From positions 27,502 to 91,501 of the forward strand of contig NZ_MUBK01000019.1 of assembly GCF_002127545.1 (NCBI RefSeq): a stretch of 64,000 bases of DNA, read 5' to 3'. This DNA comes from Xenorhabdus beddingii (GTDB lineage Bacteria; Pseudomonadota; Gammaproteobacteria; Enterobacterales; Enterobacteriaceae). The notes beneath the pieces are model-generated. The model ran no database searches, was not told where the DNA came from, and was given only the letters and a program-made list of their open reading frames with translations. Positions 40,460 through 51,103 of the stretch are shown piece by piece; position 1 is the stretch's first letter, and the number at the start of each line of letters is the position of its first letter. The translations under genes were made by a program, and so were the position numbers.

Positions 40460-41104
40460 TTAAAAAACCTCATCAATTTTATATCGCTTTAATTCATTAT
40501 TCAGTTCTTGAATTTGATATTTTGACGGGCTCAATACCAATAGATAAATACCCATCCCCATAAGCAGCATCATACTTAAAATAACCAAAAATAAATCTAA
40601 GGCACCACCTATCGTATTAGTGAAAATATCCGACCTTAATAAAAATACCATCAATACAACAAATGCCAATGCAAAGAAATACAAAGAAAATATCTTTTCA
40701 AACCAATAAGTAACGTAGTAAAAATGCTTAACCCTCACTTGAACAACACCAGAATTTAAAACAGCGTATGCTTTCAACCTTTTCAGGCTATCTATACATT
40801 CATCCTTCAAGCCAGCTTGTTTTAGTTTGATAAATATTTTTCTAAACCTATCAGATTTAATTTTTGTCGTATCAAACATTATCTCCGAGGCAATCGCATA
40901 TTTAAGATAATCCTTATCACTTTCATCCAAGTAATTATTGTACTGAGTCAAATATTTAATATACTTTATTGCTTTTCGTTCTCTTAAAACACAGACATCT
41001 GCATAAACTTTCTTTAATACCGATAAAATAACACCGATAAAAGTACCGATAGATCCCAAAACCGTCACGATATCATTGCCATATTTTACGATGTATTCAA
41101 TCAT
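40460..41104 (-). CDS. unknown membrane protein
   Basis: I do not recognise this 214-residue protein. It has three predicted membrane segments: 11-30 (DIVTVLGSIGTFIGVILSVL), 137-156 and 169-191, with a Lys-rich cytoplasmic region of about 100 residues between the first and second. The gene is clearly AT-rich compared with its neighbours, which suggests acquisition. It stands alone between alkA and an Rpn-family nuclease gene. A membrane-anchored phage-defence effector is conceivable, but no domain supports this. Confidence 0.7.
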   Translation of the reverse strand: MIEYIVKYGNDIVTVLGSIGTFIGVILSVLKKVYADVCVLRERKAIKYIKYLTQYNNYLDESDKDYLKYAIASEIMFDTTKIKSDRFRKIFIKLKQAGLKDECIDSLKRLKAYAVLNSGVVQVRVKHFYYVTYWFEKIFSLYFFALAFVVLMVFLLRSDIFTNTIGGALDLFLVILSMMLLMGMGIYLLVLSPSKYQIQELNNELKRYKIDEVF

Positions 41105-41319
41105 GTTATTACTCTAAATAATTTAGAACATACCTAAGTATATACCATGATAAATACACTGGTTTGCCTTCCAAAGAGTAGGACACTTCCTTACTCCCCG
41201 CACTGTGTAGGATAAGGGACTTAGGGAGCGGTGGAAAATGGCGGGCAAAGCCATTGCACTTGATGCGAGTCTTTCTTGTACTGTACACTGGGTGCGGGAT
41301 TCATTTTTGATAAAAAAAC

Positions 41320-42261
41320 ATGAAGAATAAAAAGGTAACCCCCACCCCTCATGATGCTGCATTCAAAGGGTTCATGGCCCGGATTGAGAATGCCCGTGAT
41401 TTTTTTGATATTCATCTACCGGAAAAAATCAAGAAACTGTGTGATTTTAACACGTTGAAGCTGACTAACTCTTCATTCATTGACAGTCAGTTACGCTCAA
41501 AAATGTCTGATGTGCTCTATTCGGTGAAAACCCAACAAGGTGACGGTTATATTTATGTGCTTGTTGAACACCAGTCTACACCGGATAAAATGATGGCATG
41601 GCGAATGATGCATTATGCTTTTATGGCGATGAATCAGCATTTGCAACAGGGAAATAAGGAATTGCCGCTGGTTGTGCCCGTTTTATTTTATCATGGCGAT
41701 ACAACCCCTTACCCTTTCCAGCAGATCTGGACGCACTGCTTCTCATGGCCAAAACTGGCGGAGGAAATGTATTTCAATCCGTTTCCACTGGTTGATGTGA
41801 CCGTTATTGATGATAACGAGTTAGTCAATCATCGCAAAATCGCCGTGATGGAGTTGGCGATGAAACATAAGAATTTACGTGAGGGTTTTAAAGCGGTTAC
41901 TACGCTATTAGCTCATGCCATCAAACATAACTATAATAGTGACAACGATATTGTTACTATTCTTAACTACCTGTTTATCACAATGGATTCACCACATTTT
42001 GAACAGGTGATCCAGCAACTGATTGAACAGGTAGATAGACATCAGGAGGTGATAATGAGTATTGCACAACGATTGCAGGAAAAAGGCCGGGAAGAGGGCA
42101 TTCAGCAAGGTATGTTGCAGGGCATTCAACAAGGCATTCAACAAGGTGAGAAACAAGCATCAATTAATATTGCCCATACCCTCTTAAAAAAGGGTGTCAG
42201 TATTGAATTGATCATGGAAAGTACCGGTCTTAGCCGTGAAGAACTTCTCTCCCTGCAATAA
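41320..42261 (+). CDS. Rpn-family recombination-promoting nuclease (YhgA-like)
   Basis: The 313-residue product begins with PTPHDAAFKGFMARIENARDFFDIHLP, the hallmark of Rpn (transposase_31) proteins, followed by a PD-(D/E)xK-like site: Asp64 (KMSDVLYSV), Glu83 and Gln85 (VLVEHQSTPDK). Family members RpnA-E in E. coli have Ca-stimulated DNase activity and raise recombination. The C-terminus has a GIQQG repeat (about 260-280) encoded by 12-base repeats (42096-42147), then a helical end. Such genes are often multicopy in Xenorhabdus and Photorhabdus. The ribosome-binding site is weak. Confidence 0.88.
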   Translation: MKNKKVTPTPHDAAFKGFMARIENARDFFDIHLPEKIKKLCDFNTLKLTNSSFIDSQLRSKMSDVLYSVKTQQGDGYIYVLVEHQSTPDKMMAWRMMHYAFMAMNQHLQQGNKELPLVVPVLFYHGDTTPYPFQQIWTHCFSWPKLAEEMYFNPFPLVDVTVIDDNELVNHRKIAVMELAMKHKNLREGFKAVTTLLAHAIKHNYNSDNDIVTILNYLFITMDSPHFEQVIQQLIEQVDRHQEVIMSIAQRLQEKGREEGIQQGMLQGIQQGIQQGEKQASINIAHTLLKKGVSIELIMESTGLSREELLSLQ

Positions 42262-42636
42262 CCCCCTCCTTTCTTGTTGTTGTTCTCTTACCCATTGTTC
42301 GGGCGGGTAAGAGAATAACAAAGGGTATCAATCTACCCTTAGATAATTTTCCTTTTCATACACAGATCGACGTAACTTCCCCAAATGTTTTAATATACTT
42401 TTTGCAGCCACAACACAGGTCTTCATGTGTGAGCCAGTGCAAGGAGGTTTGCACGACTCCCAACTTCAAGGCGCTTAAATATTTATCTTTTTAGGTGTAT
42501 TAAGTGCCTATGTTATGGAATATCGTTTTTTAACGTAGAATATGCTGTATAAAAACACAAGCACCCGCTAAACGTAACGAATGCGAAAGTTTTTTAACCA
42601 ATTGATTTTAAGATATTATTCTCACAAGAGACTGAA
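42262..42636. other. intergenic region between rpn-like gene and yfhL
   Basis: No gene is seen. A strong inverted repeat, TTCTCTTACCC and GGGTAAGAGAA (42283-42315, 11-base stem, 11-base loop), lies 22 bases after the rpn-like stop and may be its 3' hairpin. The remainder is AT-rich. Confidence 0.6.
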
Positions 42637-42897
42637 ATGGCACTACTAATTACCAAACGCTGTATCAATTGTGATATGTGCGAACCTGAATGCCCCAATC
42701 AGGCCATCACAATGGGTGCAGAGATCTACGAAATTGAACCTGAACGCTGTACTGAGTGTATCGGGCATTATGAAAAACCCACTTGCCAGTCTGTCTGCCC
42801 GATCACCAATACCATTATTCTTAACCCTGACCATCAGGAAAATGAAGAGCAATTGTGGGATAAATTCGTGCTCTTGCATCATGCTGATAAAATCTGA
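42637..42897 (+). CDS. yfhL: 2[4Fe-4S] ferredoxin YfhL
   Basis: The 86-residue product has two cluster motifs: Cys9, 12, 15 and 19 (CINCDMCEPEC) and Cys38, 41, 50 and 54 (CTECIGHYEKPTCQSVC), the second with the long spacer typical of Alvin-type ferredoxins. In E. coli YfhL supports ribonucleotide-independent housekeeping roles not fully defined, including tRNA hydroxylation. It is convergent with acpS, two bases apart. Confidence 0.95.
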   Translation: MALLITKRCINCDMCEPECPNQAITMGAEIYEIEPERCTECIGHYEKPTCQSVCPITNTIILNPDHQENEEQLWDKFVLLHHADKI

Positions 42898-42899
42898 AT

Positions 42900-43280
42900 T
42901 TAGCTTTCCAATATCACCGTCGCACAAGCATAACGCCGTTCGTCTGCCAGTGTGACATGCGTAGATCTTACATTCAGTTTATTGGCCAGTACGTTAGCCT
43001 CTCCATGAAGTTTTAATGTGGGTTTTCCTAGTGGATCATTAATCACTTCAAATTGATTAAAGGCCAAGCCATTGCGAATGCCTGTTCCCAGCGCTTTGGC
43101 TGCCGCTTCCTTGACTGCAAATCGCTTTGCGAGGAAGCGGACAGGTTGGTTATGCTGCTGATATTGTTGCCATTCCCCATCAGCCAGAATGCGTCTTGCC
43201 AGACGTTCGCCAGAACGTCCAATAATGTCTTCAATGCGGGATATTTCAACAATATCTGTGCCTAATCCAATAATGGCCAT
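42900..43280 (-). CDS. acpS: holo-[acyl-carrier-protein] synthase
   Basis: The 126-residue enzyme transfers 4'-phosphopantetheine from CoA to acyl carrier protein. Family motifs are [13 protein letters not shown] (6-18) with metal-binding Asp9 and [16 protein letters not shown] (53-68). Its ATG shares one base with the pdxJ stop (TAATG), so translation is probably coupled. Order pdxJ-acpS is conserved in enterics. Confidence 0.97.
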   Translation of the reverse strand: MAIIGLGTDIVEISRIEDIIGRSGERLARRILADGEWQQYQQHNQPVRFLAKRFAVKEAAAKALGTGIRNGLAFNQFEVINDPLGKPTLKLHGEANVLANKLNVRSTHVTLADERRYACATVILES

Positions 43281-44011
43281 TAACGGCGTGCTTCCCTCAA
43301 TAAAGTTTTCATCTCTGCAACCGCAGCAGACAAACCACTGAATACAGCGCGGCCAATAATGGCATGACCAATATTCAATTCATAAATTTCAGGTAAGGCC
43401 GCAATACGCTGTACATTATGATAAGTCAATCCGTGACCAGCATTAACTTTAATGCCTTTTCCAGCCGCATAGGTTGCCGCTTCTTTGATACGCTGGAACT
43501 CTTTTTCCTGCTGTATCTCATCTTTTGCATCTGCGTATGCACCGGTGTGAATCTCAATAAAGGGTGCGCCAACTTCAACAGCGGCATCAATTTGTTGGTG
43601 ATCCGCATCGATAAACAGAGAGACAAGAATTCCCGCTTCCGATAAAATTTTAACAGCTTCAGCAATCGGTTCTTTTTGCCCATAAACATCCAATCCCCCT
43701 TCTGTTGTGACTTCCTGACGCTTTTCAGGAACCAAACAACAAAACATCGGTTTGATTTGAGTGGCAATACCTATCATTTCATCCGTTACCGCCATTTCAA
43801 GGTTCATGCGGGTTTGAATCGTTTTTTCTAATAATTGAACATCTCTATCAGTAATATGGCGGCGGTCTTCACGCAGGTGGATCGTGATACCATCAGCTCC
43901 CGCCTGCTCTGCAATAAATGCCGCCTGAACAGGGTCGGGATATTGTGTCCCACGGGCATTACGTAGGGTTGCAATGTGATCGATGTTGATACCTAATAAT
44001 ACCTCAGCCAT
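43280..44011 (-). CDS. pdxJ: pyridoxine 5'-phosphate synthase
   Basis: The 243-residue TIM-barrel enzyme condenses 1-deoxyxylulose-5-phosphate with aminoacetone phosphate to pyridoxine phosphate. Recognised stretches are [16 protein letters not shown] (7-22), [13 protein letters not shown] and [14 protein letters not shown] 44011 ([11 protein letters not shown]) matches the family; the frame is open ten codons upstream. It lies downstream of recO with 67 bases between. Confidence 0.97.
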   Translation of the reverse strand: MAEVLLGINIDHIATLRNARGTQYPDPVQAAFIAEQAGADGITIHLREDRRHITDRDVQLLEKTIQTRMNLEMAVTDEMIGIATQIKPMFCCLVPEKRQEVTTEGGLDVYGQKEPIAEAVKILSEAGILVSLFIDADHQQIDAAVEVGAPFIEIHTGAYADAKDEIQQEKEFQRIKEAATYAAGKGIKVNAGHGLTYHNVQRIAALPEIYELNIGHAIIGRAVFSGLSAAVAEMKTLLREARR

Positions 44012-44078
44012 TTTTAGCTCCTGCAATAATATAAGATTCATTAAAGTCTACGCTTTCATCATAAGACCGTAACTGACT

Positions 44079-44816
44079 TTAATTTTCATTTTTCTTGTTG
44101 GGATTATCATTTTTTTTACGTACAAATCGGCGAAACAGTTCACGACTTTTTAGCGGCTTCCCCCCCAAATAAGGCTTCAAAGCAATGCGAGTGAAACGCT
44201 TCGCTGCTTTCAAAGTCGCAGGATCAGGGAATTCACCCACTGCCAACGCCTTTAGTTCATAGCCGGTAAAGCTATAGTGATCGATAACCAAACTGGCAAT
44301 AAACCCTTTTTCTTCACGATAACGATAAGTCATCGCATCTGATACAGGCTCACCACTGCCTGCACAGTGAAGATAATCTACACCGTATCCCATATTGGTT
44401 AATAACGCTAATTCAAAACGGCGCAAGGCGTATTCCGGCGTGTATTCACTCGCCGCAAGCACTTGTAGGCATTGGAGATAATCGAAAAAAAGGGCGGGAT
44501 ATGCCGTTCCTTGCTCAACCACTCGGGATAAGAGTTCATTGACGTACAAACCGCTGTAAAGCACACTCCCCGTTAAGGGAAGAGCCAATGAGATAGGTTC
44601 GGCATCTCTTAATGTCTTGATTTCCCCCCGCCCACTCCAACGAATGAGCAGCGGGGTGAAGGGTTGCAAGCAACCTTTTAGATGAGAGCGACGGCTGCGG
44701 GCGCCTTTCGCTAAAACACGTACCCGCCCTTCATTTTCAGTAAAAAAATCCAGTAATAAACTGGTTTCACTGTAAGGGCGTCCATGAAGCACGAAAGCTC
44801 TCTGCCAGCCGTCCAC
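44079..44816 (-). CDS. recO: DNA repair protein RecO
   Basis: The 245-residue protein has an N-terminal OB fold ([38 protein letters not shown], 4-42 in part) and a helical C-terminal domain. RecO with RecR loads RecA on SSB-coated gaps. It follows era by nine bases, as in E. coli rnc-era-recO-pdxJ-acpS. Confidence 0.95.
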   Translation of the reverse strand: MDGWQRAFVLHGRPYSETSLLLDFFTENEGRVRVLAKGARSRRSHLKGCLQPFTPLLIRWSGRGEIKTLRDAEPISLALPLTGSVLYSGLYVNELLSRVVEQGTAYPALFFDYLQCLQVLAASEYTPEYALRRFELALLTNMGYGVDYLHCAGSGEPVSDAMTYRYREEKGFIASLVIDHYSFTGYELKALAVGEFPDPATLKAAKRFTRIALKPYLGGKPLKSRELFRRFVRKKNDNPNKKNEN

Positions 44817-44825
44817 AAATCAGCC

Positions 44826-45731
44826 TTATAAGTCGTCGATGTAACCGAGGCTACGCAGCGCTCGTTCATCATCAGCCCAACCTGCTTTCACTTTTACCCA
44901 CAGTTCCAGGTGGACTTTAACATCAAACAGTTTTTCCATATCTTGACGGGCTTCTATACCAATCGTCTTGATTTTACTGCCTTTATTACCAATAACCATT
45001 TTTTTCTGGCCATCGCGTTCTACCAGAATCAAACCGTGGATGTTATAACCGCCACGCTCATTGGCAACAAATTGTTCAATTTCTACGGTCACGGAATACG
45101 GCAGTTCATCACCCAAAAAACGCATCAGTTTTTCACGGATAATTTCTGAGGCCATGAAGCGCTGTGAACGATCGGTGATGTAATCCTCAGGGAAATGATG
45201 CTCTGCCTGTGGCATATGATCGCGCACAATCTTGACAACCGTAGCCACATTCATGCCTTTTTCTGCGCTGATCGGCACCACGTCAATGAAATTCATCTGT
45301 TGGCTCAGAAAACCGATATGTGGCAGGAGAATGGTTTTGTCTGTCACATTGTCCACTTTATTGATAGCAAGTAAGACAGGGCAACGTAAGTGACGCAACT
45401 TATTCACCACCATTTCATCATCGGCTGTCCAGTGCGTGCCTTCTACAACAAAAATAACCAGTTCTACATCACCAATAGAGCTGCTTGCCGCACGGTTCAT
45501 CAAACGGTTGATCGCACGTTTTTCTTCAATATGAAGACCCGGTGTATCAACATAGATGGTTTGATAGACACCTTCCGTATGAATGCCCATGATGCGATGG
45601 CGCGTCGTTTGGGGCTTACGGGAGGTGATGGATACCTTTTGACCCAATAGCTGATTCAATAAAGTCGATTTACCGACGTTGGGTCGTCCGACTATTGCAA
45701 CAAATCCGCAATAGTTTTTTTCTTCGCTCAT
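44826..45731 (-). CDS. era: GTPase Era
   Basis: The 301-residue GTPase has G1 GRPNVGKS (15-22), G3 DTPG and G4 NKVD, then a C-terminal KH domain with [13 protein letters not shown]. It binds the 3' end of 16S rRNA for 30S maturation. It overlaps rnc by four bases, indicating coupled translation. Confidence 0.98.
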   Translation of the reverse strand: MSEEKNYCGFVAIVGRPNVGKSTLLNQLLGQKVSITSRKPQTTRHRIMGIHTEGVYQTIYVDTPGLHIEEKRAINRLMNRAASSSIGDVELVIFVVEGTHWTADDEMVVNKLRHLRCPVLLAINKVDNVTDKTILLPHIGFLSQQMNFIDVVPISAEKGMNVATVVKIVRDHMPQAEHHFPEDYITDRSQRFMASEIIREKLMRFLGDELPYSVTVEIEQFVANERGGYNIHGLILVERDGQKKMVIGNKGSKIKTIGIEARQDMEKLFDVKVHLELWVKVKAGWADDERALRSLGYIDDL

Positions 45732-46408
45732 TCAAGCTCCAGTTGTTGTAATGCTTGTTCCGCAGCCGCCTGTTCTGCCTTGCGACGACTGGAACCTACT
45801 CCTCTGACAGGTTGTTCAAATCCACTGACCTGACAGTGAATTGTAAATTCCTGATCGTGTGCTTCCCCACGAACTTGAACAACCAGATATGTAGGCAACG
45901 GCAAATGACGCCCTTGCAAATATTCCTGTAAACGTGTTTTGGGATCTTTTTGCTTGTCGCCCGGGCTAATTTCATTCAAGCGAGTTTCATACCAGCTCAG
46001 GATAATTTTTTCAATTGTCTGAATATCACTATCGAGAAAAATAGCACCAATTAAGGCTTCAACGCTATCCGCTAAAATGGACTCGCGACGGTGTCCCCCG
46101 CTTTTTAACTCTCCCGGCCCCAAACGCAGGCATTCACCTAACTCAAATTCTCTCGCCAATTCTGCCAACGTATTACCACGCACCAATGTTGCCCGCATAC
46201 GGCTCATGTCCCCTTCATCAACACGGGGGAAACGATGGTAAAGCGCATTGGCAATGACAAAACTTAGGATGGAGTCGCCAAGAAATTCCAGACGCTCATT
46301 ATGCTTACTGCTGGCACTGCGGTGAGTCAAAGCCTGAAGCAATAGGTCGTGCTGTGTAAAGGTATATCCTAGCTTACGTTGTAACCGATTCGTTATTATG
46401 GAGTTCAT
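45728..46408 (-). CDS. rnc: ribonuclease III
   Basis: The 226-residue double-strand-specific RNase has the signature [10 protein letters not shown] at 37-46 (Glu41, Asp45), a second metal site [15 protein letters not shown] and a C-terminal dsRNA-binding domain ([13 protein letters not shown]...[12 protein letters not shown]). It processes rRNA and many mRNAs, and in E. coli its own leader. Length equals the E. coli enzyme. Confidence 0.98.
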   Translation of the reverse strand: MNSIITNRLQRKLGYTFTQHDLLLQALTHRSASSKHNERLEFLGDSILSFVIANALYHRFPRVDEGDMSRMRATLVRGNTLAELAREFELGECLRLGPGELKSGGHRRESILADSVEALIGAIFLDSDIQTIEKIILSWYETRLNEISPGDKQKDPKTRLQEYLQGRHLPLPTYLVVQVRGEAHDQEFTIHCQVSGFEQPVRGVGSSRRKAEQAAAEQALQQLELE

Positions 46409-46476
46409 GTGCTACCAATTCAGTTAGAATTCATCAAATAAAAGCACACGCAACAGACCTGTGAAGCTACATCCCT

Positions 46477-46537
46477 TATACCTTTCGTCTTTCAAGTTGC
46501 CGCTTTGTTGGCGGCATCTTGAAATCTATTGGGTATA
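46477..46537. repeat. 61-base palindromic ERIC-like repeat, copy 1
   Basis: This element starts TATACCTTTCGTC and ends CTATTGGGTATA. Its reverse complement is nearly identical to the copy at 61470-61530. The arms pair across most of the length (AGTTGCCGCTTTGTTGGCGGCAT in the centre, 61 bases overall). It lies between rnc and lepB. Confidence 0.88.
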
Positions 46538-46675
46538 ATACGACATATAGCCTGACAAAACTGTTGCGTTTGCACTAGCTCCTTAAAATGTCCGTCATCA
46601 TAAGGAGCCAGTTATCTCGTTTGAAAGAATATTCTACACTGTGAGATAAATTAATGCTGCGCTAATATATAAATA

Positions 46676-47647
46676 TTAGTGAATTCCACCAATTCGATTC
46701 AAACGTACACCCGTAGGCCACTCACCTTCTTGCTTTTCAAAGCTCATCCAGATGGCGGTTGCACGGCCTACCAAGTTTTTCTCCGGTACGAATCCCCATT
46801 CCCGGCTATCTGCACTATTGTCACGATTATCACCCATCGCGAAATATTGACCTTCAGGGACAACCCAAATACCCAGTGGTAAACCTGCCTGACGATAATG
46901 TGGCATAGAGTGAGCCTGAGAAATGGTCAAAATATGGTGTGACACATCCCCTAAACTCTCAACTCTTTCCTCTTGGCGGAGCGTATACGGCTCTAATACT
47001 TCTTCAAGAGGAACTTGATGAACACCGTTGATGCGAATGCCTTCAGGTGTGACATCTTCTTTGATAGTCCATTCACTTGGAAATGCATCCCGATAAGTGA
47101 CAGGTAAGTCTCCCTTACATTCAGTGTTCCAGCCACAGCCGGGGAAAACCTGAAGTTCTTTCTTGACGTAATCGTAGACAATCCTGTCCCCCGGTAAGCC
47201 AATGATCCGCTTGACAAAATCCATGCTTGGATTAACCGGGTATTTGAAAACGGCTATATCTCCGCGCTTAGGCTCACCGGTTTTAATTAACGTTGTTTGG
47301 GTTATCGGATCTTTCAGACCATAGGCAAATTTTTCCACCAGAATGAAATCACCGATCAACAATGTTGGCATCATTGAACCAGAGGGGATCTGAAAAGGTT
47401 CATAGACAAAAGAGCGCAGAACCAAAACAATGGCTAACACCGGAAAGACAGATGCAATTGTATCAACCCATGAAGGTTTATTGATTTCTTTAGCCAAAGC
47501 GTTCTGAGCTTCTGCGCCTGTCGCCTGTTCCTGAATATGAGCAAATTTTTTCTTGCGTTCAGGAGCGAATTTAAACCGATCTATACACCAAAAAATACCG
47601 GTGATTAACGTTGCTAACGTTAAGATCAGGGCAAAAGTGTTAGCCAT
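46676..47647 (-). CDS. lepB: signal peptidase I
   Basis: The 323-residue inner-membrane protease removes Sec and Tat signal peptides. It has an N-terminal membrane segment (FALILTLATLITGIFWCI), a second near 65-78, catalytic Ser91 (QIPSGSMMPTLL) and general-base Lys146 (MDFVKRIIGLPGDRI). MGDNRDNSADSR (box E) is present. It lies 20 bases downstream of lepA, as in E. coli. Confidence 0.97.
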   Translation of the reverse strand: MANTFALILTLATLITGIFWCIDRFKFAPERKKKFAHIQEQATGAEAQNALAKEINKPSWVDTIASVFPVLAIVLVLRSFVYEPFQIPSGSMMPTLLIGDFILVEKFAYGLKDPITQTTLIKTGEPKRGDIAVFKYPVNPSMDFVKRIIGLPGDRIVYDYVKKELQVFPGCGWNTECKGDLPVTYRDAFPSEWTIKEDVTPEGIRINGVHQVPLEEVLEPYTLRQEERVESLGDVSHHILTISQAHSMPHYRQAGLPLGIWVVPEGQYFAMGDNRDNSADSREWGFVPEKNLVGRATAIWMSFEKQEGEWPTGVRLNRIGGIH

Positions 47648-47667
47648 TTAAACTCCTTACAACCTTG

Positions 47668-49464
47668 TTAGTTATCTTTTCCGACATGCAGAATCGCTAA
47701 GAAGGCTTCCTGTGGCAGCTCAACATTCCCGACCTGCTTCATGCGTTTCTTACCTTCTTTCTGCTTCTGCAATAGTTTTTTCTTACGACTGACATCACCA
47801 CCATAACATTTCGCCAGTACGTTTTTACGTAACTGTTTAATGGTGGAACGCGCAATAATGTGAGCCCCGATAGCAGCCTGAATTGCAATGTCAAATTGCT
47901 GGCGTGGAATTAATTCCTTCATTTTTTCCACTAACTCACGTCCACGGTATTGCGAGTTGTCACGATGAGTAATCAATGCCAGCGCATCAACACGCTCACC
48001 GTTAATCAGAACATCCACACGTACCATGTCTGAACTCTGGAAACGGACAAAGTTATAATCCAGAGACGCATAACCACGAGAGGTTGATTTCAAACGGTCA
48101 AAGAAATCCAGAACAACTTCAGCCATTGGGATTTCGTAAGTCAGTGCAACCTGATTACCGTGATAAACCATATTAGTCTGTACACCACGTTTTTCTATAC
48201 AGAGTGTAATGACGTTGCCAAGGTATTCTTTCGGCAACAACATGTGACATTCTGCAATCGGTTCACGCAGTTCCTTAATATTATTTAAGGCCGGCAACTT
48301 CGATGGACTATCAACGTAAATAATATCATTACTATTTGTCTCAACTTCATAAACAACTGTTGGGGCAGTAGTAATTAAATCGAGATCATATTCACGTTCC
48401 AAACGTTCCTGAATGATTTCCATATGCAGTAAACCAAGGAAACCACAACGGAAACCGAAGCCCAATGCCGTGGAACTTTCTGGTTCATAGAATAATGAAG
48501 CATCATTTAAGCTCAATTTACCCAACGCATCGCGAAATGCTTCATAGTCATCTGAGCTTATTGGGAACAGACCTGCATAAACTTGCGGCTTGACCTTTTT
48601 AAAACCAGGAAGGGCTTTTTCCGCAGGTTGACGTGCCGTCGTCAGAGTATCACCCACGGGTGCTCCCAAAATATCTTTGATAGCACAAACCAACCAGCCG
48701 ACTTCACCACAATTCAGCACATCACGATCGATACGTTTCGGCGTAAAAATCCCCAGACGATCAGCGTTATAGACCTGCCCGGTACTCATTACCTTGATTT
48801 TATCACCCTTACGCAATGTCCCGTTTTTAATACGGACGAGTGAAACAACGCCAAGGTAATTGTCAAACCATGAATCAATAATCAGCGCCTGTAATGGCGC
48901 ATCAGAATCGCCTTCCGGTGCCGGGATCTCTTGCACCAGACGTTCAATAACATCCTGTACTCCAACCCCCGTTTTTGCAGAACAACGAACCGCGTCTGCT
49001 GCATCAATGCCAACAATGTCTTCAATTTCTTCTGCGACACGTTCTGGCTCGGCTGCCGGGAGGTCAATCTTGTTCAGAACTGGAACCACTTCCAGATCCA
49101 TGTCAAGCGCGGTATAGCAGTTCGCCAATGTCTGGGCTTCTACGCCCTGACCCGCATCCACAACCAACAAAGCACCTTCACAAGCAGCCAGGGAACGGGA
49201 AACTTCATAAGAGAAGTCAACATGCCCCGGCGTATCGATAAAGTTTAATTGGTAGACTTGCCCGTCATTTGCCTGATAATCCAGGGTGACACTTTGCGCC
49301 TTGATAGTGATGCCACGTTCACGTTCAAGATCCATTGAATCCAGTACTTGTGCTGCCATTTCACGATCTGACAGCCCCCCACAGATTTGAATAATCCGGT
49401 CTGATAGCGTGGACTTACCGTGGTCAATGTGGGCGATAATGGAGAAATTTCGTATTTGCTTCAT
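47668..49464 (-). CDS. lepA: elongation factor 4 (LepA)
   Basis: The 598-residue translational GTPase has G1 AHIDHGKS (11-18), [10 protein letters not shown] and NKIDLP, EF-G-like domains and the unique LepA C-terminal domain ([21 protein letters not shown]). It acts in translation initiation and ribosome back-translocation. It is first in the lepA-lepB unit; the 210 bases upstream, to rseC, hold its promoter but no clear gene. Confidence 0.98.
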   Translation of the reverse strand: MKQIRNFSIIAHIDHGKSTLSDRIIQICGGLSDREMAAQVLDSMDLERERGITIKAQSVTLDYQANDGQVYQLNFIDTPGHVDFSYEVSRSLAACEGALLVVDAGQGVEAQTLANCYTALDMDLEVVPVLNKIDLPAAEPERVAEEIEDIVGIDAADAVRCSAKTGVGVQDVIERLVQEIPAPEGDSDAPLQALIIDSWFDNYLGVVSLVRIKNGTLRKGDKIKVMSTGQVYNADRLGIFTPKRIDRDVLNCGEVGWLVCAIKDILGAPVGDTLTTARQPAEKALPGFKKVKPQVYAGLFPISSDDYEAFRDALGKLSLNDASLFYEPESSTALGFGFRCGFLGLLHMEIIQERLEREYDLDLITTAPTVVYEVETNSNDIIYVDSPSKLPALNNIKELREPIAECHMLLPKEYLGNVITLCIEKRGVQTNMVYHGNQVALTYEIPMAEVVLDFFDRLKSTSRGYASLDYNFVRFQSSDMVRVDVLINGERVDALALITHRDNSQYRGRELVEKMKELIPRQQFDIAIQAAIGAHIIARSTIKQLRKNVLAKCYGGDVSRKKKLLQKQKEGKKRMKQVGNVELPQEAFLAILHVGKDN

Positions 49465-49674
49465 TATTAAATCTTTTTTGCCTTAATATTTCTGAATCAT
49501 TCGCCTATGGACACACTGATGGACATAAAGCGACAGTTTATTGGTTCGGCCACTGGCCTGAGGTGGCGTATTCTACATGCCAAACCTGCGAAAACCTAGT
49601 CATGCCTGATATTTCCAGTATGACCCTGTGATTTTCAGTATGATAAAAAGTTGAAGCCCGTAGGGTAAATCAGA

Positions 49675-50139
49675 TTATTCCTGCTGTAGAACCTTAATCG
49701 CATCAGGAGGTAGACCAATTTGTAATACGACAGGCTGGTATGCTTGCAGGTGATCCCAATACGCAGCAATCCTGCGGGCGATGAAAAAACCGGCCAATCC
49801 ACCGCCAATTCCCCCTAAACATATCCATAATTGGTCAGCCGTCCAAGATTGAAAAAAAACAGCGCCCAAAAACAACCCCAATAATGGCGTCAGATAGACT
49901 AACATGGCTGAACGCAGCAGACTGCTTTCAGCAATGCCCACTTCAACTTTCTGCCCCGGTTGAAGTGGCTGGGAAATTTCCAATTCCAACTGATGGAGAT
50001 TTTCTGGCCCCATTTTTTCCAATAGATAAGAACCGCAGCCGGTTTTGGCCTGACAACTGCCACAACCAGAAGATGAACCGTAACTCAACAGTGCGCGGCC
50101 TTTTTGCCAACGGACAACCGTCGCCCATTCTTTAACCAT
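49675..50139 (-). CDS. rseC: SoxR-reducing / sigma-E factor regulator RseC
   Basis: The 154-residue inner-membrane protein has a cysteine cluster in GCGSCQAKTGCG (Cys26, 29, 35) and two membrane segments near 76-96 and 102-122. RseC modulates RseA/RseB and takes part in reducing SoxR. It shares one base with the rseB end (TGATG type), the last gene of rpoE-rseABC. Confidence 0.94.
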   Translation of the reverse strand: MVKEWATVVRWQKGRALLSYGSSSGCGSCQAKTGCGSYLLEKMGPENLHQLELEISQPLQPGQKVEVGIAESSLLRSAMLVYLTPLLGLFLGAVFFQSWTADQLWICLGGIGGGLAGFFIARRIAAYWDHLQAYQPVVLQIGLPPDAIKVLQQE

Positions 50140-51098
50140 CAGTTTTCCCCTGTGAATGTCACGCTTGCCGCAACCCGCTCGGCAGTTGCAAAAGGCAACT
50201 CGCCAATGACGGTAATGCTATTTTTACCTCTGGCCAAAGTATAAACCGTTCTCCTGCCTTGTCGAAAGGGTTGTTCATTGACAGACTTTTTGTTTGCATT
50301 CACTACATTGACAGAAAAATTAAACAGTCCGTCACTATACATGATGGATTCAAACCATTCCGTTTCTGACAGTTTACGGCTGGTACGGGAAATTTCATTG
50401 AAGCCTTCAGGCATTTTTCCAACCCGCCAATTAAACGTCTGTTTTTCGGAAGGAGGAACAAGCAACATCGGCGGTAACTTCAAACCAATAATGGCATTCA
50501 GCTCTTTCTTAATGTAGCCATTCACGGTTAATGACACGACACGGAATTGCTCAATGACGGTGACATTATCCTTATCCAACAAATCAACCAGGAGAGGAAG
50601 ATAACTTTTCTCATCAATCAGAAGGTTATAACTATAGCGGGACTCGTCTTTCGATATGATGCGAACAAATCTCACTGGATGATCACCCACGTGCGTACTG
50701 CCGGCATCAACCAGACGATAAAACTTTTGTAACTGTTCAAAATTGGCAAAGATGATCGGCGGAAGATAATCGACGATATGATTGCCATGCAAGCTGAATG
50801 AATCCAGCCCCGGCTCGTAGTAACTGATCTGATCACCACGTTGGATAATTTCCCGGCGTGAACCATCCATTTGTATGATTTGAGCAATGGGTTGGCCATC
50901 AATAATGGCATGACGATAGCGCAACGGAACAAGAAATTGCTGCCCTATATTGATGAAGCCCAGTTCATAATCCCGCGTTTGTACGGCATTATTCATATCC
51001 TGCAACAAAGCCTCGGCGCTGCTTTGCTGCGCCGAGGCTTTTAAAGGATTCAACAGGCTGGTCGCCAATAAAAAAATGAAAAACCAAATGCGTTTCAT
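50139..51098 (-). CDS. rseB: sigma-E regulatory protein RseB
   Basis: The 319-residue periplasmic protein has a signal peptide cut near ASA-QQ (residue 23), a large LolA-like lipid-sensing domain and a smaller C-terminal domain. It binds RseA and blocks DegS cleavage until lipopolysaccharide intermediates displace it. It lies five bases after rseA. Confidence 0.95.
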   Translation of the reverse strand: MKRIWFFIFLLATSLLNPLKASAQQSSAEALLQDMNNAVQTRDYELGFINIGQQFLVPLRYRHAIIDGQPIAQIIQMDGSRREIIQRGDQISYYEPGLDSFSLHGNHIVDYLPPIIFANFEQLQKFYRLVDAGSTHVGDHPVRFVRIISKDESRYSYNLLIDEKSYLPLLVDLLDKDNVTVIEQFRVVSLTVNGYIKKELNAIIGLKLPPMLLVPPSEKQTFNWRVGKMPEGFNEISRTSRKLSETEWFESIMYSDGLFNFSVNVVNANKKSVNEQPFRQGRRTVYTLARGKNSITVIGELPFATAERVAASVTFTGEN

Positions 51099-51103
51099 TA
51101 CGG

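Noticed and set aside
41123..41362. Minus-strand open frame overlapping the start of the Rpn-like gene
   Set aside because: No recognisable domain, overlaps a well-supported gene, and composition fits a shadow frame.
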